A stretch of DNA of 17,324 nt, from contig WRMM01000007.1 in NCBI GenBank assembly GCA_009777135.1, positions 1-17,324 of the forward strand, written 5' to 3'. The DNA comes from Candidatus Fibrimonadales bacterium (lineage in GTDB: Bacteria; Fibrobacterota; Fibrobacteria; Fibrobacterales; Fibrobacteraceae). Below the pieces are notes generated by a model. The model worked only from the letters and a program-made list of their open reading frames with translations. It was not told the DNA's origin and made no database searches. Made by a program: the position numbers and the translations under genes. Below, one piece after another: positions 1 to 6,745 of the stretch; the first letter of the stretch is position 1, and the number at the start of each line of letters is the position of its first letter.

Positions 1-1278
1 CGCCCCCCATTTCACCGTGACATCTGCTGGGATATCTATGGTTAAGTTGTTCGCATTCGCGCCGGTTATCTCGCCGGTTACGGTAACTATCTTATTATCA
101 GAGCCGGTTGCTAAGCCTATCACCTCTTGTATCTCGGCCTGAGCTACCGCTATGGTTTTGCCGGTGATGTCCACCTCGCGGATGCTTTGGTTTAAAACCA
201 AGCCTGCTATCGCAATAAATCCAGAGTTGTCGCCGTTTTCATACGCAATGCCGTTTTCGCCGTCTTGCACCGCCCATTCTGCGCTGCCTGTTTCGGACTC
301 AATGACAAGAGCTTCAGAGGATCCGGGAACATAAACTATACCTTGGGAATTGTCCCACGCAATCACCACTACGTTGCTTCCAATGTCCGAAAACGACTGA
401 CCGCTGGCTAATTGGATAACATTACCGGCTCCCACGCCGATAGTGTTCGCGCGTTGAGCAAACAATACAGCGTTTCCGCTTAGGGTAAACTCGCCGCTTG
501 CGTTGAGGTTGCTGTTAAAAGACACTGCTGCGTTGTTATTAGCGCGTATCGTGCCTCCGCTGATGTGCAACTTTCCGCCGGCGTTCTGATTGCGAACCGC
601 AGCGCCATCATAGCTATTGTTTTGTATCAAACCGCCGCTGATGTTTATTGTACCGGTGCTTTGGTTGAAAACCGTAGAACCGCCGCTTGTATTGGACAGC
701 ATCGTTCCGCCTTTGATGTTTATTGTTCCGGTGGTATTTCTGTTGTAAACTGCCACGGCTGCGTTTCCCGAAATCGTTCCGCCCACGACGTCAAGCGTTC
801 CGCTTGAGTTGAAGTGAATGGGTCTGACGTTTGGGCCTGTTCCGGTATTGGCTATATCCGCGGAGCTTTCCACGCTAACGTTGCCACGAATGTCCACTAT
901 GCCAAAGCCGTTTGCATCGTTGGTGTTGGTATTATTCGCCGCCGTGATTTTCCCCTCAAGGGTGATTTTGCCCCAAGTTTCGCTGGTGTTGTTGAAGTTT
1001 GCGATGAGCGTTCCGAGATCTAGCGTCTCGCCGTTCTCGCCGAAAGTCAGCGTGACAGCGTTGCCATTGGCATCGGCTCTGATTTCGTTGATGAACGTGT
1101 CGAACGCAGTTTGATTAACCGCCGTTCCCTCCTCCGTCGCAATTGACTCGGAGCCTCCCGAAACTGTAAATCCGTTTGCAACAGTCCCCGTTATTATATA
1201 GGGTCCCTGCGAAAACGCCGCCGAAGCGGCAATCGCCATTGCCGCCATTGTTTTGAGAATTGTATTCCTCAGATCCAT
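1..1278 (-). CDS. Secreted Gly/Asn-rich repeat protein, adhesin- or autotransporter-passenger-like (3' end beyond window)
   Basis: Reading down from ATG at 1278 the frame stays open for 426 codons to the window edge, so the C-terminus is missing. Residues 1-24 look like a Sec signal peptide (basic start, Ala-rich core, ASAAFSQ cleavage region). Residues about 159-272 hold four to five imperfect repeats of 24-26 residues with the pattern GTINIxGGTIxxN and a following N/S-rich turn, typical of right-handed beta-helix passengers. Residues about 370-426 (VDITGKTI, then NLTIDIPADVTVKWGA) look like the start of a different repeated domain. GGAGG lies 7 nt before the ATG. It follows the ribosomal operon on the same strand but has its own promoter. 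Function is not identifiable; surface attachment is a guess. Whether a beta-barrel, a sorting domain or something else anchors it cannot be seen. Confidence 0.8.
   Translation of the reverse strand, partial: MDLRNTILKTMAAMAIAASAAFSQGPYIITGTVANGFTVSGGSESIATEEGTAVNQTAFDTFINEIRADANGNAVTLTFGENGETLDLGTLIANFNNTSETWGKITLEGKITAANNTNTNDANGFGIVDIRGNVSVESSADIANTGTGPNVRPIHFNSSGTLDVVGGTISGNAAVAVYNRNTTGTINIKGGTMLSNTSGGSTVFNQSTGTINISGGLIQNNSYDGAAVRNQNAGGKLHISGGTIRANNNAAVSFNSNLNASGEFTLSGNAVLFAQRANTIGVGAGNVIQLASGQSFSDIGSNVVVIAWDNSQGIVYVPGSSEALVIESETGSAEWAVQDGENGIAYENGDNSGFIAIAGLVLNQSIREVDITGKTIAVAQAEIQEVIGLATGSDNKIVTVTGEITGANANNLTIDIPADVTVKWGA
463..804 (-). repeat. In-gene tandem repeat region, 24-26 residues per unit
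   Basis: Residues about 159-272 of the secreted protein. Units start near residues 160, 184, 209, 234 and 261. The recurring core is G-T-(I/L)-(N/D)-I/V-x-G-G-T-I/M, followed by an Asn/Ser-rich turn and then (A/T)VxN/FNxN. The repeats are clear in protein but diverged in DNA, so they are old and not a recent slippage tract. They fit coils of a beta-helix. Confidence 0.7.
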
Positions 1279-1405
1279 ATTTATTCCTCCGTTGTTGAAT
1301 TATGGATGTTTTGATTGTTGTTGATTGCTTGAACTCCGATGACCCTAATTAGACACCCCGTGGAGGGTCTAGGAAAAAGGGGGTTACGGTAAAAGGCTAC
1401 CATAT
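1279..1405 (-). other. Leader (5' UTR) of the secreted repeat gene with hairpin
   Basis: About 126 nt separate the inferred transcription start (near 1405) from the ATG. The leader carries a hairpin pairing TAGAC (1350-1354) with GTCTA (1367-1371) plus inner CC/GG pairs. An alternative pairing joins GACCC (1341-1345) to GGGTC (1365-1369). Nearer the ATG the RNA is CAA-rich and probably unstructured, ending in GGAGG at 1286-1290. I could not match it to a known riboswitch class. Confidence 0.45.
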
Positions 1406-1411
1406 GAAGTA

Positions 1412-1440
1412 AATATAAAAAATTTTCCCGTGCCTGTCAA
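1412..1440 (-). promoter_or_regulatory. Sigma70-type promoter of the secreted repeat gene
   Basis: Minus-strand TTGACA (1435-1440), 17 nt spacer, TATATT (1412-1417). The -35 is a perfect consensus and the -10 has five of six consensus bases. Two A5 tracts about 9 bp apart (1445-1449 and 1454-1458) lie just upstream, like an UP element. The inferred start is near 1405. Confidence 0.75.
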
Positions 1441-1504
1441 GGGATTTTTAGGATTTTTAGGAAAAAATGCTGATTTATTTGCTGGGGAGTGACTAGTAGG
1501 GAAT

Positions 1505-1568
1505 GGGCAAAAAAATCTTTTGCCCTCTTTGTTGCAATGAATATGCGTTTGCCCTCTAGGGAGGGCAA
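1505..1568 (-). terminator. Probable terminator region of the ribosomal operon, with competing hairpins
   Basis: Lies 20-83 nt after the rplQ stop. GAGGGCAA (1561-1568) can pair with TTGCCCTC at 1549-1556 (4-nt loop) or with a second copy at 1520-1527. In the minus-strand RNA the second pairing is followed four nt later by seven U (1509-1515). A third hairpin, GGGCAAAA with TTTTGCCC (1505-1512 and 1518-1525), overlaps that U-run. None is a textbook terminator alone, since the tight first hairpin lacks a U-tail in this direction. On the plus strand the same hairpin is followed by TTAATTTTTT. Confidence 0.45.
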
Positions 1569-1587
1569 TTAATTTTTTGATTCCAAA

Positions 1588-1977
1588 TTACACCTGGTCT
1601 TCAACCAACCCCACTAATGCCATCTCCGCCGCATCGCCTGCACGGTAGTTGCCCAGCTTCAAAACTCTGGTGTAACCGCCGTTGCGGTTTGCATAGCGAG
1701 GTCCTATCACGTCAAAAAGACCCTTCAGAACTTTTGGATCCATAACAAAACGCGCTGCCTGGCGGCGAGCCGCCAAGTCGCCTTTTTTTGCGTAGGTGAT
1801 TAGCCTGTCAACAGTGCTGCGAACCATTTTGGCTTTTAGCAACGTTGTGCGGACGGATCTTTCTTGTGGGTCGGATTCTAAGCCTTTTAGCAATATGGAA
1901 GTTGAAAGGCTGCGAAGCATTGCGCGCTTGTGCGCAGAGTCTGCGCCCCATTTCTTTACTTTTACGCCGTGTCTCAT
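1588..1977 (-). CDS. rplQ: 50S ribosomal protein bL17
   Basis: Structural protein of the large subunit near the peptide exit tunnel. 129 residues. It opens with MRHG and keeps TTLLKAK, then IGPRYANRNGGYTRVLKLG and YRAGDAAEMA, the core bL17 signatures. Compared with the usual sequence, the N-terminal segment (KKWGADSAHKRAM) is divergent and about six residues (around ESDPQE) are inserted before the TTLLKAK helix. Its ATG overlaps the rpoA stop by four bases (ATGA), so translation is probably coupled. It is the last gene of the cluster. Confidence 0.97.
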   Translation of the reverse strand: MRHGVKVKKWGADSAHKRAMLRSLSTSILLKGLESDPQERSVRTTLLKAKMVRSTVDRLITYAKKGDLAARRQAARFVMDPKVLKGLFDVIGPRYANRNGGYTRVLKLGNYRAGDAAEMALVGLVEDQV

Positions 1978-2972
1978 TCTGATATTCCTTCTTTTAAGTA
2001 GGCATCAACATCCATGCCAAAACTGAGTTCCATAGAAGATAGCAAATCATTCAGCTCAACCAAAGATTTTCTGCCAAAATTCTTGTGCTTTAGCATATCA
2101 ACTTCCTTGTTGCGAACCAAATCCGCTATCGTGTTGATTCCAGCCTGCCTCAAGCAGTTGCTGGAACGGACGGATAGCTCAAGATCTTCTACTCTTAGCA
2201 GCAATTTCTGAGCAATAGCATGGTAATCAGTGGAACCGCTCAAATCTTCTGCGCTGTCTAAATCGCCTTCAAAGTTTATGAACATTTCCAAATGATCAAC
2301 CAAAAGCTTAGCCGCATACGCCAAAGCATCTTCCGGATCTATGCTGCCATTTGTGGTAATATCCAACTCCAAGCGGTTAAAATCTGTGCGCTCTTCAACG
2401 CGAGTATCAGAAACAACCATTGCCACATTCAAAACGGGATTGAAATTAGCGTCTATCAAAATTTCGCCAACCGGAGCATTTTCCGCAGACCTTCTGCGAT
2501 CAGGATCGTCTGCTGGAATATAGCCGCGGCCCGGAGCAACTCTCATCTCTATGCAAAGAGAAGCATTCCCGGTTAGGGTTGCTATATGAGCCTCCGGATT
2601 GAGAATAACAACAGCCGGATTTTGATCTATGTTCGCCGCTGTGACCTCGCCTTCGCCAGAAACATCCAAACGCAAAGTTTCATCTTTATCGCTCAAAAGC
2701 TTGAGGTGAATAGCCTTGAGATTAAGAATGATGTCTGTTACATCTTCTCTAACGCCCGCAATGCTGGCATACTCTTTTTGAACCTTGTCTATTTTAACAG
2801 ACACAATGGCTGCGCCTTGAATAGATGACAACAAAGTTCTGCGAAGAGCATTTCCAATTGTTGTTCCCCAGCCGCGTTCCAAAGCCTCTATTTCAAATTT
2901 TGCGCGACGGCCATTCTCAGAGACTTCCGTTTTCTGAAAATTCCGGGGCATTTTTAGGGATTTCCACACCAT
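1974..2972 (-). CDS. rpoA: DNA-directed RNA polymerase subunit alpha
   Basis: Alpha subunit, whose dimer scaffolds RNA polymerase assembly. The N-terminal domain shows WGTTIGNALRRTLLSS near residues 35-50. After an acidic linker, the C-terminal domain carries VRSSNCLRQAGI and NFGRKSLVEL, keeping the residues that contact UP-element DNA in E. coli alpha (R265, N268, G296, K298 and S299 equivalents). I place the start at ATG 2972 (332 residues): the Shine-Dalgarno AGGAG at 2979-2983 touches the upstream ATG at 2978 with no spacing but sits 6 nt before 2972. rpsD, often found between rpsK and rpoA, is absent. Confidence 0.97.
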   Translation of the reverse strand: MVWKSLKMPRNFQKTEVSENGRRAKFEIEALERGWGTTIGNALRRTLLSSIQGAAIVSVKIDKVQKEYASIAGVREDVTDIILNLKAIHLKLLSDKDETLRLDVSGEGEVTAANIDQNPAVVILNPEAHIATLTGNASLCIEMRVAPGRGYIPADDPDRRRSAENAPVGEILIDANFNPVLNVAMVVSDTRVEERTDFNRLELDITTNGSIDPEDALAYAAKLLVDHLEMFINFEGDLDSAEDLSGSTDYHAIAQKLLLRVEDLELSVRSSNCLRQAGINTIADLVRNKEVDMLKHKNFGRKSLVELNDLLSSMELSFGMDVDAYLKEGISE

Positions 2973-2978
2973 ACTCAT

Positions 2979-2983
2979 CTCCT
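2979..2983 (-). promoter_or_regulatory. Ribosome binding site deciding the rpoA start
   Basis: Minus-strand AGGAG directly abuts ATG 2978 and is 6 nt from ATG 2972. Normal spacing favours 2972 and removes two residues from the longest reading frame. Confidence 0.6.
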
Positions 2984-2984
2984 T

Positions 2985-3437
2985 TTAAATTCTTCTTCTC
3001 TTTTTAGGACGGCATCCGTTGTGCGGAATACCAGTAACATCCAAAATGGACAGCACTTCCAAACCGGCGTTTTTGAGCGCGCGAACAGCCGACTCGCGAG
3101 CTGGACCTGCGCCCTTGATGCGAACCGTAACCTTGCGCATGCCAAGGCTAAAGGCATGGGTAGCAGCCGCTTCCGAAGCAACCTGCGCTGCATAAGGCGT
3201 GCTTTTTTTGCTGCCTTTGTAGCCAGAGCGGCCCGGGGAATTGCCAGCTACCAAATTTCCTCTGGCATCCGTTATGGAAATAATGGTATTGTTAAAAGAG
3301 GCATATATATGCGCCACGCCTTGAACATCTATGCGCTTTTTGCCTTTTTTAACCTTAACTTCTTCAACAGCCACCGTTTCTGCGGGTGCTGCAGGCGCTG
3401 CAGGCGCAGCTTTTTCTTCTTTAACTTCTTCTGACAC
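2985..3437 (-). CDS. rpsK: 30S ribosomal protein uS11 with Ala/Pro/Glu-rich N-terminal extension
   Basis: Small-subunit platform protein contacting 16S rRNA near the E site and the mRNA exit. 150 residues against about 129 usually. The core from about residue 34 is standard: GVAHIYASFNNTIISITD, AGNSPGRSGYKGSKKSTPYAAQ, GPARESAVRAL, then DVTGIPHNGCRPKKRR. Residues 1-33 form an unusual low-complexity extension (MSEEVKEEKAAP, APAAPAE, then a Lys-rich patch). The start is GTG at 3437, with AGGAG 6 nt upstream overlapping the rpsM stop as TAAGGAG, so the extension is well supported as translated. Confidence 0.97.
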   Translation of the reverse strand: MSEEVKEEKAAPAAPAAPAETVAVEEVKVKKGKKRIDVQGVAHIYASFNNTIISITDARGNLVAGNSPGRSGYKGSKKSTPYAAQVASEAAATHAFSLGMRKVTVRIKGAGPARESAVRALKNAGLEVLSILDVTGIPHNGCRPKKRRRI

Positions 3438-3447
3438 TTGCTACTCC

Positions 3448-3816
3448 TTACTTCTTCTTGTTAGCCACAGTTTTCTTTGGACCTTTGCGGGTGCGGGCAT
3501 TTGTGCGCGTGCGCTGGCCTCTCACAGGCAATCCCTTGCGATGCCTCAAACCGCGATAGCTGCCAATATCCTGCAAACGTTTTATGTTCAAGGTTATCTC
3601 GGCTCTCAATTGGCCTTCCACCTTGTATTCCTCTTCAAGCATGCGGCGTATTTTGCCTTGCTCTTCTTCGGTTAAGGTGTCTACCTTTTTGTTTTTGTCA
3701 ATTCCCAGTTTTTCGCAAACTTCGCGAGAAGTGTGCAAACCCACGCCGAATATGGCGGTTAAGCCGTATTCCACGCTTTTCTTTTTGGGCAAATCTATAC
3801 CAGCGATTCTAGCCAT
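3448..3816 (-). CDS. rpsM: 30S ribosomal protein uS13
   Basis: Head protein of the small subunit that forms intersubunit bridges and contacts P-site tRNA through its basic tail. 122 residues, normal length. It begins MARIAGIDLP and keeps GLTAIFGVG, DIGSYRGLRHRKGLPVRGQRT and a Lys-rich C-terminus (KGPKKTVANKKK). ATG at 3816 is preceded by GGAG. It sits 9 nt after rpmJ and 10 nt before rpsK, the standard order at the start of the alpha operon. Confidence 0.98.
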   Translation of the reverse strand: MARIAGIDLPKKKSVEYGLTAIFGVGLHTSREVCEKLGIDKNKKVDTLTEEEQGKIRRMLEEEYKVEGQLRAEITLNIKRLQDIGSYRGLRHRKGLPVRGQRTRTNARTRKGPKKTVANKKK

Positions 3817-3825
3817 AATTCTCCT

Positions 3826-3942
3826 TTACCCCTGCTTCTGTTTGTGACGGGGGTTCTTGTTGCAAATAACGCGTAAAATGCCTTTGCGGCGAACTATTTT
3901 GCACGATTCGCAACGGGCTTTAAGTGATGCTCTGACTTTCAT
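3826..3942 (-). CDS. rpmJ: 50S ribosomal protein bL36, zinc-binding form
   Basis: A 38-residue protein beginning MKVRASLKARCESCK and ending NPRHKQKQG. It carries the zinc ligands C11, C14, C27 and H33, so it is the zinc-containing C+ form of bL36 in the large subunit. ATG at 3942 follows GGAAG; the stop is TAA at 3826-3828. It lies between infA (20-nt gap) and rpsM (9-nt gap), its standard place. Confidence 0.96.
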   Translation of the reverse strand: MKVRASLKARCESCKIVRRKGILRVICNKNPRHKQKQG

Positions 3943-3962
3943 AATTCTTCCTTTTCCTGCAG

Positions 3963-4181
3963 TTATTTAAACCTATATGTTATACGCCCACGCTTTAAAT
4001 CGTAGGGCGTTAGTTCAACTGTTACCCTATCGGAAAGCAGAATGCGTATGAAATTCTTACGCATTTTTCCGGAAAGGTGTGCCAAAACCTCGTGGCCGTT
4101 ATCCAATGAAACCCGAAACAAATCGTTCCCAAGCACCTCGGCAACCGAGCCTTCTACCTGTATGCCTTCTTCTTTTGCCAC
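3963..4181 (-). CDS. infA: Translation initiation factor IF-1
   Basis: Binds the A site of the 30S subunit during initiation. 72 residues, the usual length, with the OB-fold signature: VEGSVAEVLGNDLFRVSLDNG, AHLSGKMRKNFIRIL, then VELTPYDLKRGRITYRFK. The start codon is GTG at 4179-4181. Its first base is the last base of the secY stop (TAG then GTG, one-base overlap), so reinitiation after secY is likely. No adk or map intervenes, unlike many bacteria. Confidence 0.97.
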   Translation of the reverse strand: MAKEEGIQVEGSVAEVLGNDLFRVSLDNGHEVLAHLSGKMRKNFIRILLSDRVTVELTPYDLKRGRITYRFK

Positions 4182-5545
4182 TAAGATGCCGTCCTGCCGC
4201 GAATACGGCCGTGTTTGAGGAAACCCTCATAATTCTTGGTATGCAACTGCGCTTCTATCTGCCTCAAAGTGTCTAGAGCAACGCCCACCACAATTAAAAC
4301 AGATGTTCCGCCTATATAAAAAGACATATTCAAAGCTTCTTTCAAATGCAATGGTCCCACGCTTATTGTTGCAAGGAATATAGCTCCAGGCAAAGTGATG
4401 CGGGTTAAAATATTATCTATGTATTCAGCGGTTTTGCGACCTGGGCGAACGCCTGGGATAAAGCCGCCTGATTTTTTCAAGTTATCTGCAATGTCGCTTG
4501 GATTGTATTGGATAGCGGTGTAAAAATAGGTAAAGAATATTATGAGCAAGGCGAAAATAACGCTGTAAGTTATGCGACCAGGCAAAAATGCCCCTGCAAA
4601 TCCTTCTACCCAGCCAGTGTTTGGGAACCAAGATGCGAACATTGCCGGCACAAACATAATGGAAGAAGCGAAAATAACAGGAATAACGCCAGCGGTATTG
4701 ACCTTGAACGGCAGGTAGCTGCTTTGCCCGCCCATAACCTTGCGCCCCACAACCCGCTTTGGGCTTTGCAGCGGAATGCGGCGGTTAGCGGTTTCAATGA
4801 ACACAATAAAGCCTACTATTGCTATAACCAAAGCGATTATGAATATTTCTATCATCAATGGCTGGTTGCCAGCTGCAAACTGCTCATATTCCATGAACAT
4901 AGCGCGCGGAAGCCCGCCAACAATACCTGAAAAAATGATTAGGGAAATTCCGTTGCCAACGCCTCGGCTGGTAATTTGCTCACCCAAATACATCAAGAAT
5001 ATTGTTCCGGTGGTCATTGTCAAAACGGTTAAGAAACGGAAGCCCAAGTTGCCTGTGCCGGTTGCAAAATCGTCTAGCAGAACGGAAACTCCCTGCATTC
5101 CGCCCATATTAACCTGAAGGCTGGAAAGCCAGCCAGAAATGCCTATGCCCTGCACGGTGGCAAGTATCACGGTAAAATATCTTGTCCATTGATTTAGCTT
5201 TGCTCTCCCCTCTTGACCCTCTTTTTGAAGCAAGCGGATTTGCGGAATTACCGCTCCCATAATTTGAATTATAATGCTTGCGCTGATATATGGCATAATG
5301 CCAAGCGCAAATACGGTTGCTCTGGCAAATGCGCCACCTGTGAAGGTGTCGTAAAGCCCAAAAAGATTATCTGAATTTTGAGCAAAAAAGCTTGCCAAGC
5401 GAGTTGGATCCACGCCCGGAATGCTTATGTGAGCGCCAATGCGATAAATTATCAAAACGCCAAGCGTAAAGAGCAGCTTTTTACGCAGGTCTTCTACCCT
5501 AAAGGCATTCGCAAAGGCGTCTATGGCTTTTTTCAGTGCTTCCAT
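4181..5545 (-). CDS. secY: Preprotein translocase subunit SecY
   Basis: Channel-forming inner-membrane subunit of the SecYEG translocon. 454 residues with ten predicted membrane helices; helix 1 is about residues 23-41 and is followed by the plug region (GVDPTRLASFF). The family signatures are present: GIMPYISASIIIQIM near 82-96 and LGEQITSRGVGNGISLIIFSGI near 187-208. The cytoplasmic loop NPSDIADNLKKSGGFIPGVRPG (about 348-369) and the tail NYEGFLKHGRIRGR are conserved. ATG at 5545 lies 2 nt after rplO with only a weak Shine-Dalgarno, suggesting translational coupling. Stop is TAG. Confidence 0.98.
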   Translation of the reverse strand: MEALKKAIDAFANAFRVEDLRKKLLFTLGVLIIYRIGAHISIPGVDPTRLASFFAQNSDNLFGLYDTFTGGAFARATVFALGIMPYISASIIIQIMGAVIPQIRLLQKEGQEGRAKLNQWTRYFTVILATVQGIGISGWLSSLQVNMGGMQGVSVLLDDFATGTGNLGFRFLTVLTMTTGTIFLMYLGEQITSRGVGNGISLIIFSGIVGGLPRAMFMEYEQFAAGNQPLMIEIFIIALVIAIVGFIVFIETANRRIPLQSPKRVVGRKVMGGQSSYLPFKVNTAGVIPVIFASSIMFVPAMFASWFPNTGWVEGFAGAFLPGRITYSVIFALLIIFFTYFYTAIQYNPSDIADNLKKSGGFIPGVRPGRKTAEYIDNILTRITLPGAIFLATISVGPLHLKEALNMSFYIGGTSVLIVVGVALDTLRQIEAQLHTKNYEGFLKHGRIRGRTAS

Positions 5546-5547
5546 TC

Positions 5548-6003
5548 TTATTTCACCGCAATAATTTCAATTTTTCCGCCGGCAGCTTCAATGGCTTTTT
5601 TTGCGCTTTCGCTAACGGCATGAACTTTAACTTCCACAGCTCTTGTGAGCTTTCCATTGCCCAAAACCTTAACAGGCTTTGACACATTGCGAATAAAGCC
5701 AAGATCAAAAAGAACAACGGCATCAAACTGCGCTGTTCCCACGGCTTTTTCCAGCTTTGCCAAATTTACAATCTGCGTATCTTTTGGGAACTTGCTTTTA
5801 AATCCGCGTTTTGGCAAACGGCGATGAATTGGCATTTGACCGCCCTCAAAAGCAACTTTGCCAGCTTTGGCGCTTTTGCGCGCCCCAGCGCCTTTTTGCC
5901 CGCGACCCGCGGTTGTTCCCCAACCAGAGCCTGGACCGCGGCCAATTCTTTTTCTGCCCTTGGCTTTTGCTTTGCCTGGATTTATATTATTCAAAGACAA
6001 CAT
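5548..6003 (-). CDS. rplO: 50S ribosomal protein uL15
   Basis: Large-subunit assembly protein. 151 residues. The Gly/Arg/Lys-rich N-terminal tail (GKAKAKGRKRIGRGPGSGWG, TAGRGQKGAGARKS) threads into 23S rRNA and is followed by FEGGQMPIHRRLPKRGF, the uL15 signature. The C-terminal half has alternating strands and ends AIEAAGGKIEIIAVK. Its ATG shares one base with the rpmD stop (TAATG). Confidence 0.97.
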   Translation of the reverse strand: MLSLNNINPGKAKAKGRKRIGRGPGSGWGTTAGRGQKGAGARKSAKAGKVAFEGGQMPIHRRLPKRGFKSKFPKDTQIVNLAKLEKAVGTAQFDAVVLFDLGFIRNVSKPVKVLGNGKLTRAVEVKVHAVSESAKKAIEAAGGKIEIIAVK

Positions 6004-6251
6004 TATGACACCTCTGAAATTTTAATCATGTGAATAACCTTGCGAAGCATTCCCTCTATCTGAGGACTTAGCAAATGCTCCTTTTTCTTGTTTATGCCGT
6101 TTAAACCCAAAGCTTTTAAATTAACTTTGTGAACCGGCAATGAGCGAATAGCGCTTACAACTTGCGTAACTGCAATTTTTTTGCCACGCAAAGCCTCTAT
6201 AGCTTTAAGCTGCTCTGTTACAATTTTTTGATTTGCGTTTTGTTTAGACAT
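6003..6251 (-). CDS. rpmD: 50S ribosomal protein uL30 with N-terminal extension
   Basis: Large-subunit protein. 82 residues against about 60 in most bacteria. The conserved core starts near residue 24: KKIAVTQVVSAIRSLPVHK, then NLKALGLNGINKKKEH and a C-terminal helix (IEGMLRKVIHMIKI). Residues 1-23 (MSKQNANQKIVTEQLKAI) are an extra segment predicted helical. The ATG follows the rpsE stop with no gap (TAA-ATG), and GGAGG lies 5 nt upstream inside rpsE, so the long form is the supported start. Position between rpsE and rplO is standard. Confidence 0.93.
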   Translation of the reverse strand: MSKQNANQKIVTEQLKAIEALRGKKIAVTQVVSAIRSLPVHKVNLKALGLNGINKKKEHLLSPQIEGMLRKVIHMIKISEVS

Positions 6252-6731
6252 TTAAGCCTCCCCGCGCAAAGCAGCGAACTGCCTTTTGCTTTTCTGAATC
6301 GCTAAACCCTGAATGCAAGCGCGAACAACGGTGTGCGGGTTAGAAGAGCCATAAGTTTTAGTCAAAATATTGTGAACGCCGGCAAGCTCCAAAACTGCTC
6401 GCGCTGCCGCGCTCGCTATAACTCCAGTACCTGGAGCAGCTGGCATCAGCAGCATTTTAGTTGCGCCGAATTTTACCATGACTTCGTGTGGTATTGTGCC
6501 ATTGTTAAGGCTGATTTCCACAAGGCTGCGGCGCGCACTGTCGCTTGCTTTGCGAACTGCTTCTGCGCTTTCTTTTGCTTTGCCTATTCCAACGCCAATT
6601 TTTCCATTGCGATTGCCAACAACAACAAGCGCGCTCAGAGAAAAACGACGACCACCCTTAACCACCTTTGCACAGCGATTAACGGCTACCGTTTTTTCTT
6701 CAAATTCCGAGTATTGAGTATCTTTTTCCAA
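6252..6731 (-). CDS. rpsE: 30S ribosomal protein uS5
   Basis: Small-subunit protein at the mRNA entry channel, involved in decoding accuracy. 159 residues. The N-terminal double-stranded RNA-binding-like domain (KVVKGGRRFSLSALVVVG, GKIGVGIGKAKES) is followed by AAPGTGVIASAAARAVLELAG and KTYGSSNPHTVVRA. The start is TTG at 6729-6731: no ATG or GTG is suitably placed, and AAGGTG (6737-6742) lies 5 nt upstream. TTG is unusual for a highly expressed ribosomal gene. It follows rplR by 14 nt and abuts rpmD. Confidence 0.96.
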   Translation of the reverse strand: MEKDTQYSEFEEKTVAVNRCAKVVKGGRRFSLSALVVVGNRNGKIGVGIGKAKESAEAVRKASDSARRSLVEISLNNGTIPHEVMVKFGATKMLLMPAAPGTGVIASAAARAVLELAGVHNILTKTYGSSNPHTVVRACIQGLAIQKSKRQFAALRGEA

Positions 6732-6736
6732 AATAG

Positions 6737-6742
6737 CACCTT
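6737..6742 (-). promoter_or_regulatory. Ribosome binding site supporting the TTG start of rpsE
   Basis: Minus-strand AAGGTG, five nt before TTG 6731, in the 14-nt gap after the rplR stop. No closer ATG or GTG exists in frame. Confidence 0.55.
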
Positions 6743-6745
6743 CGG

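Noticed and set aside
152..1114. Plus-strand frames opposite the secreted repeat gene
   Set aside because: The minus-strand frame is open for 426 codons with signal peptide, promoter and ribosome site; the plus frames are short and lack these.
1341..1371. Known riboswitch in the leader of the secreted gene
   Set aside because: No recognisable conserved core of a known class; only simple hairpins.
1441..1460. Tandem GGATTTTTAG as the start of a CRISPR or satellite array
   Set aside because: Only two copies of ten bases with no spacers; they fit A-tracts upstream of a promoter.
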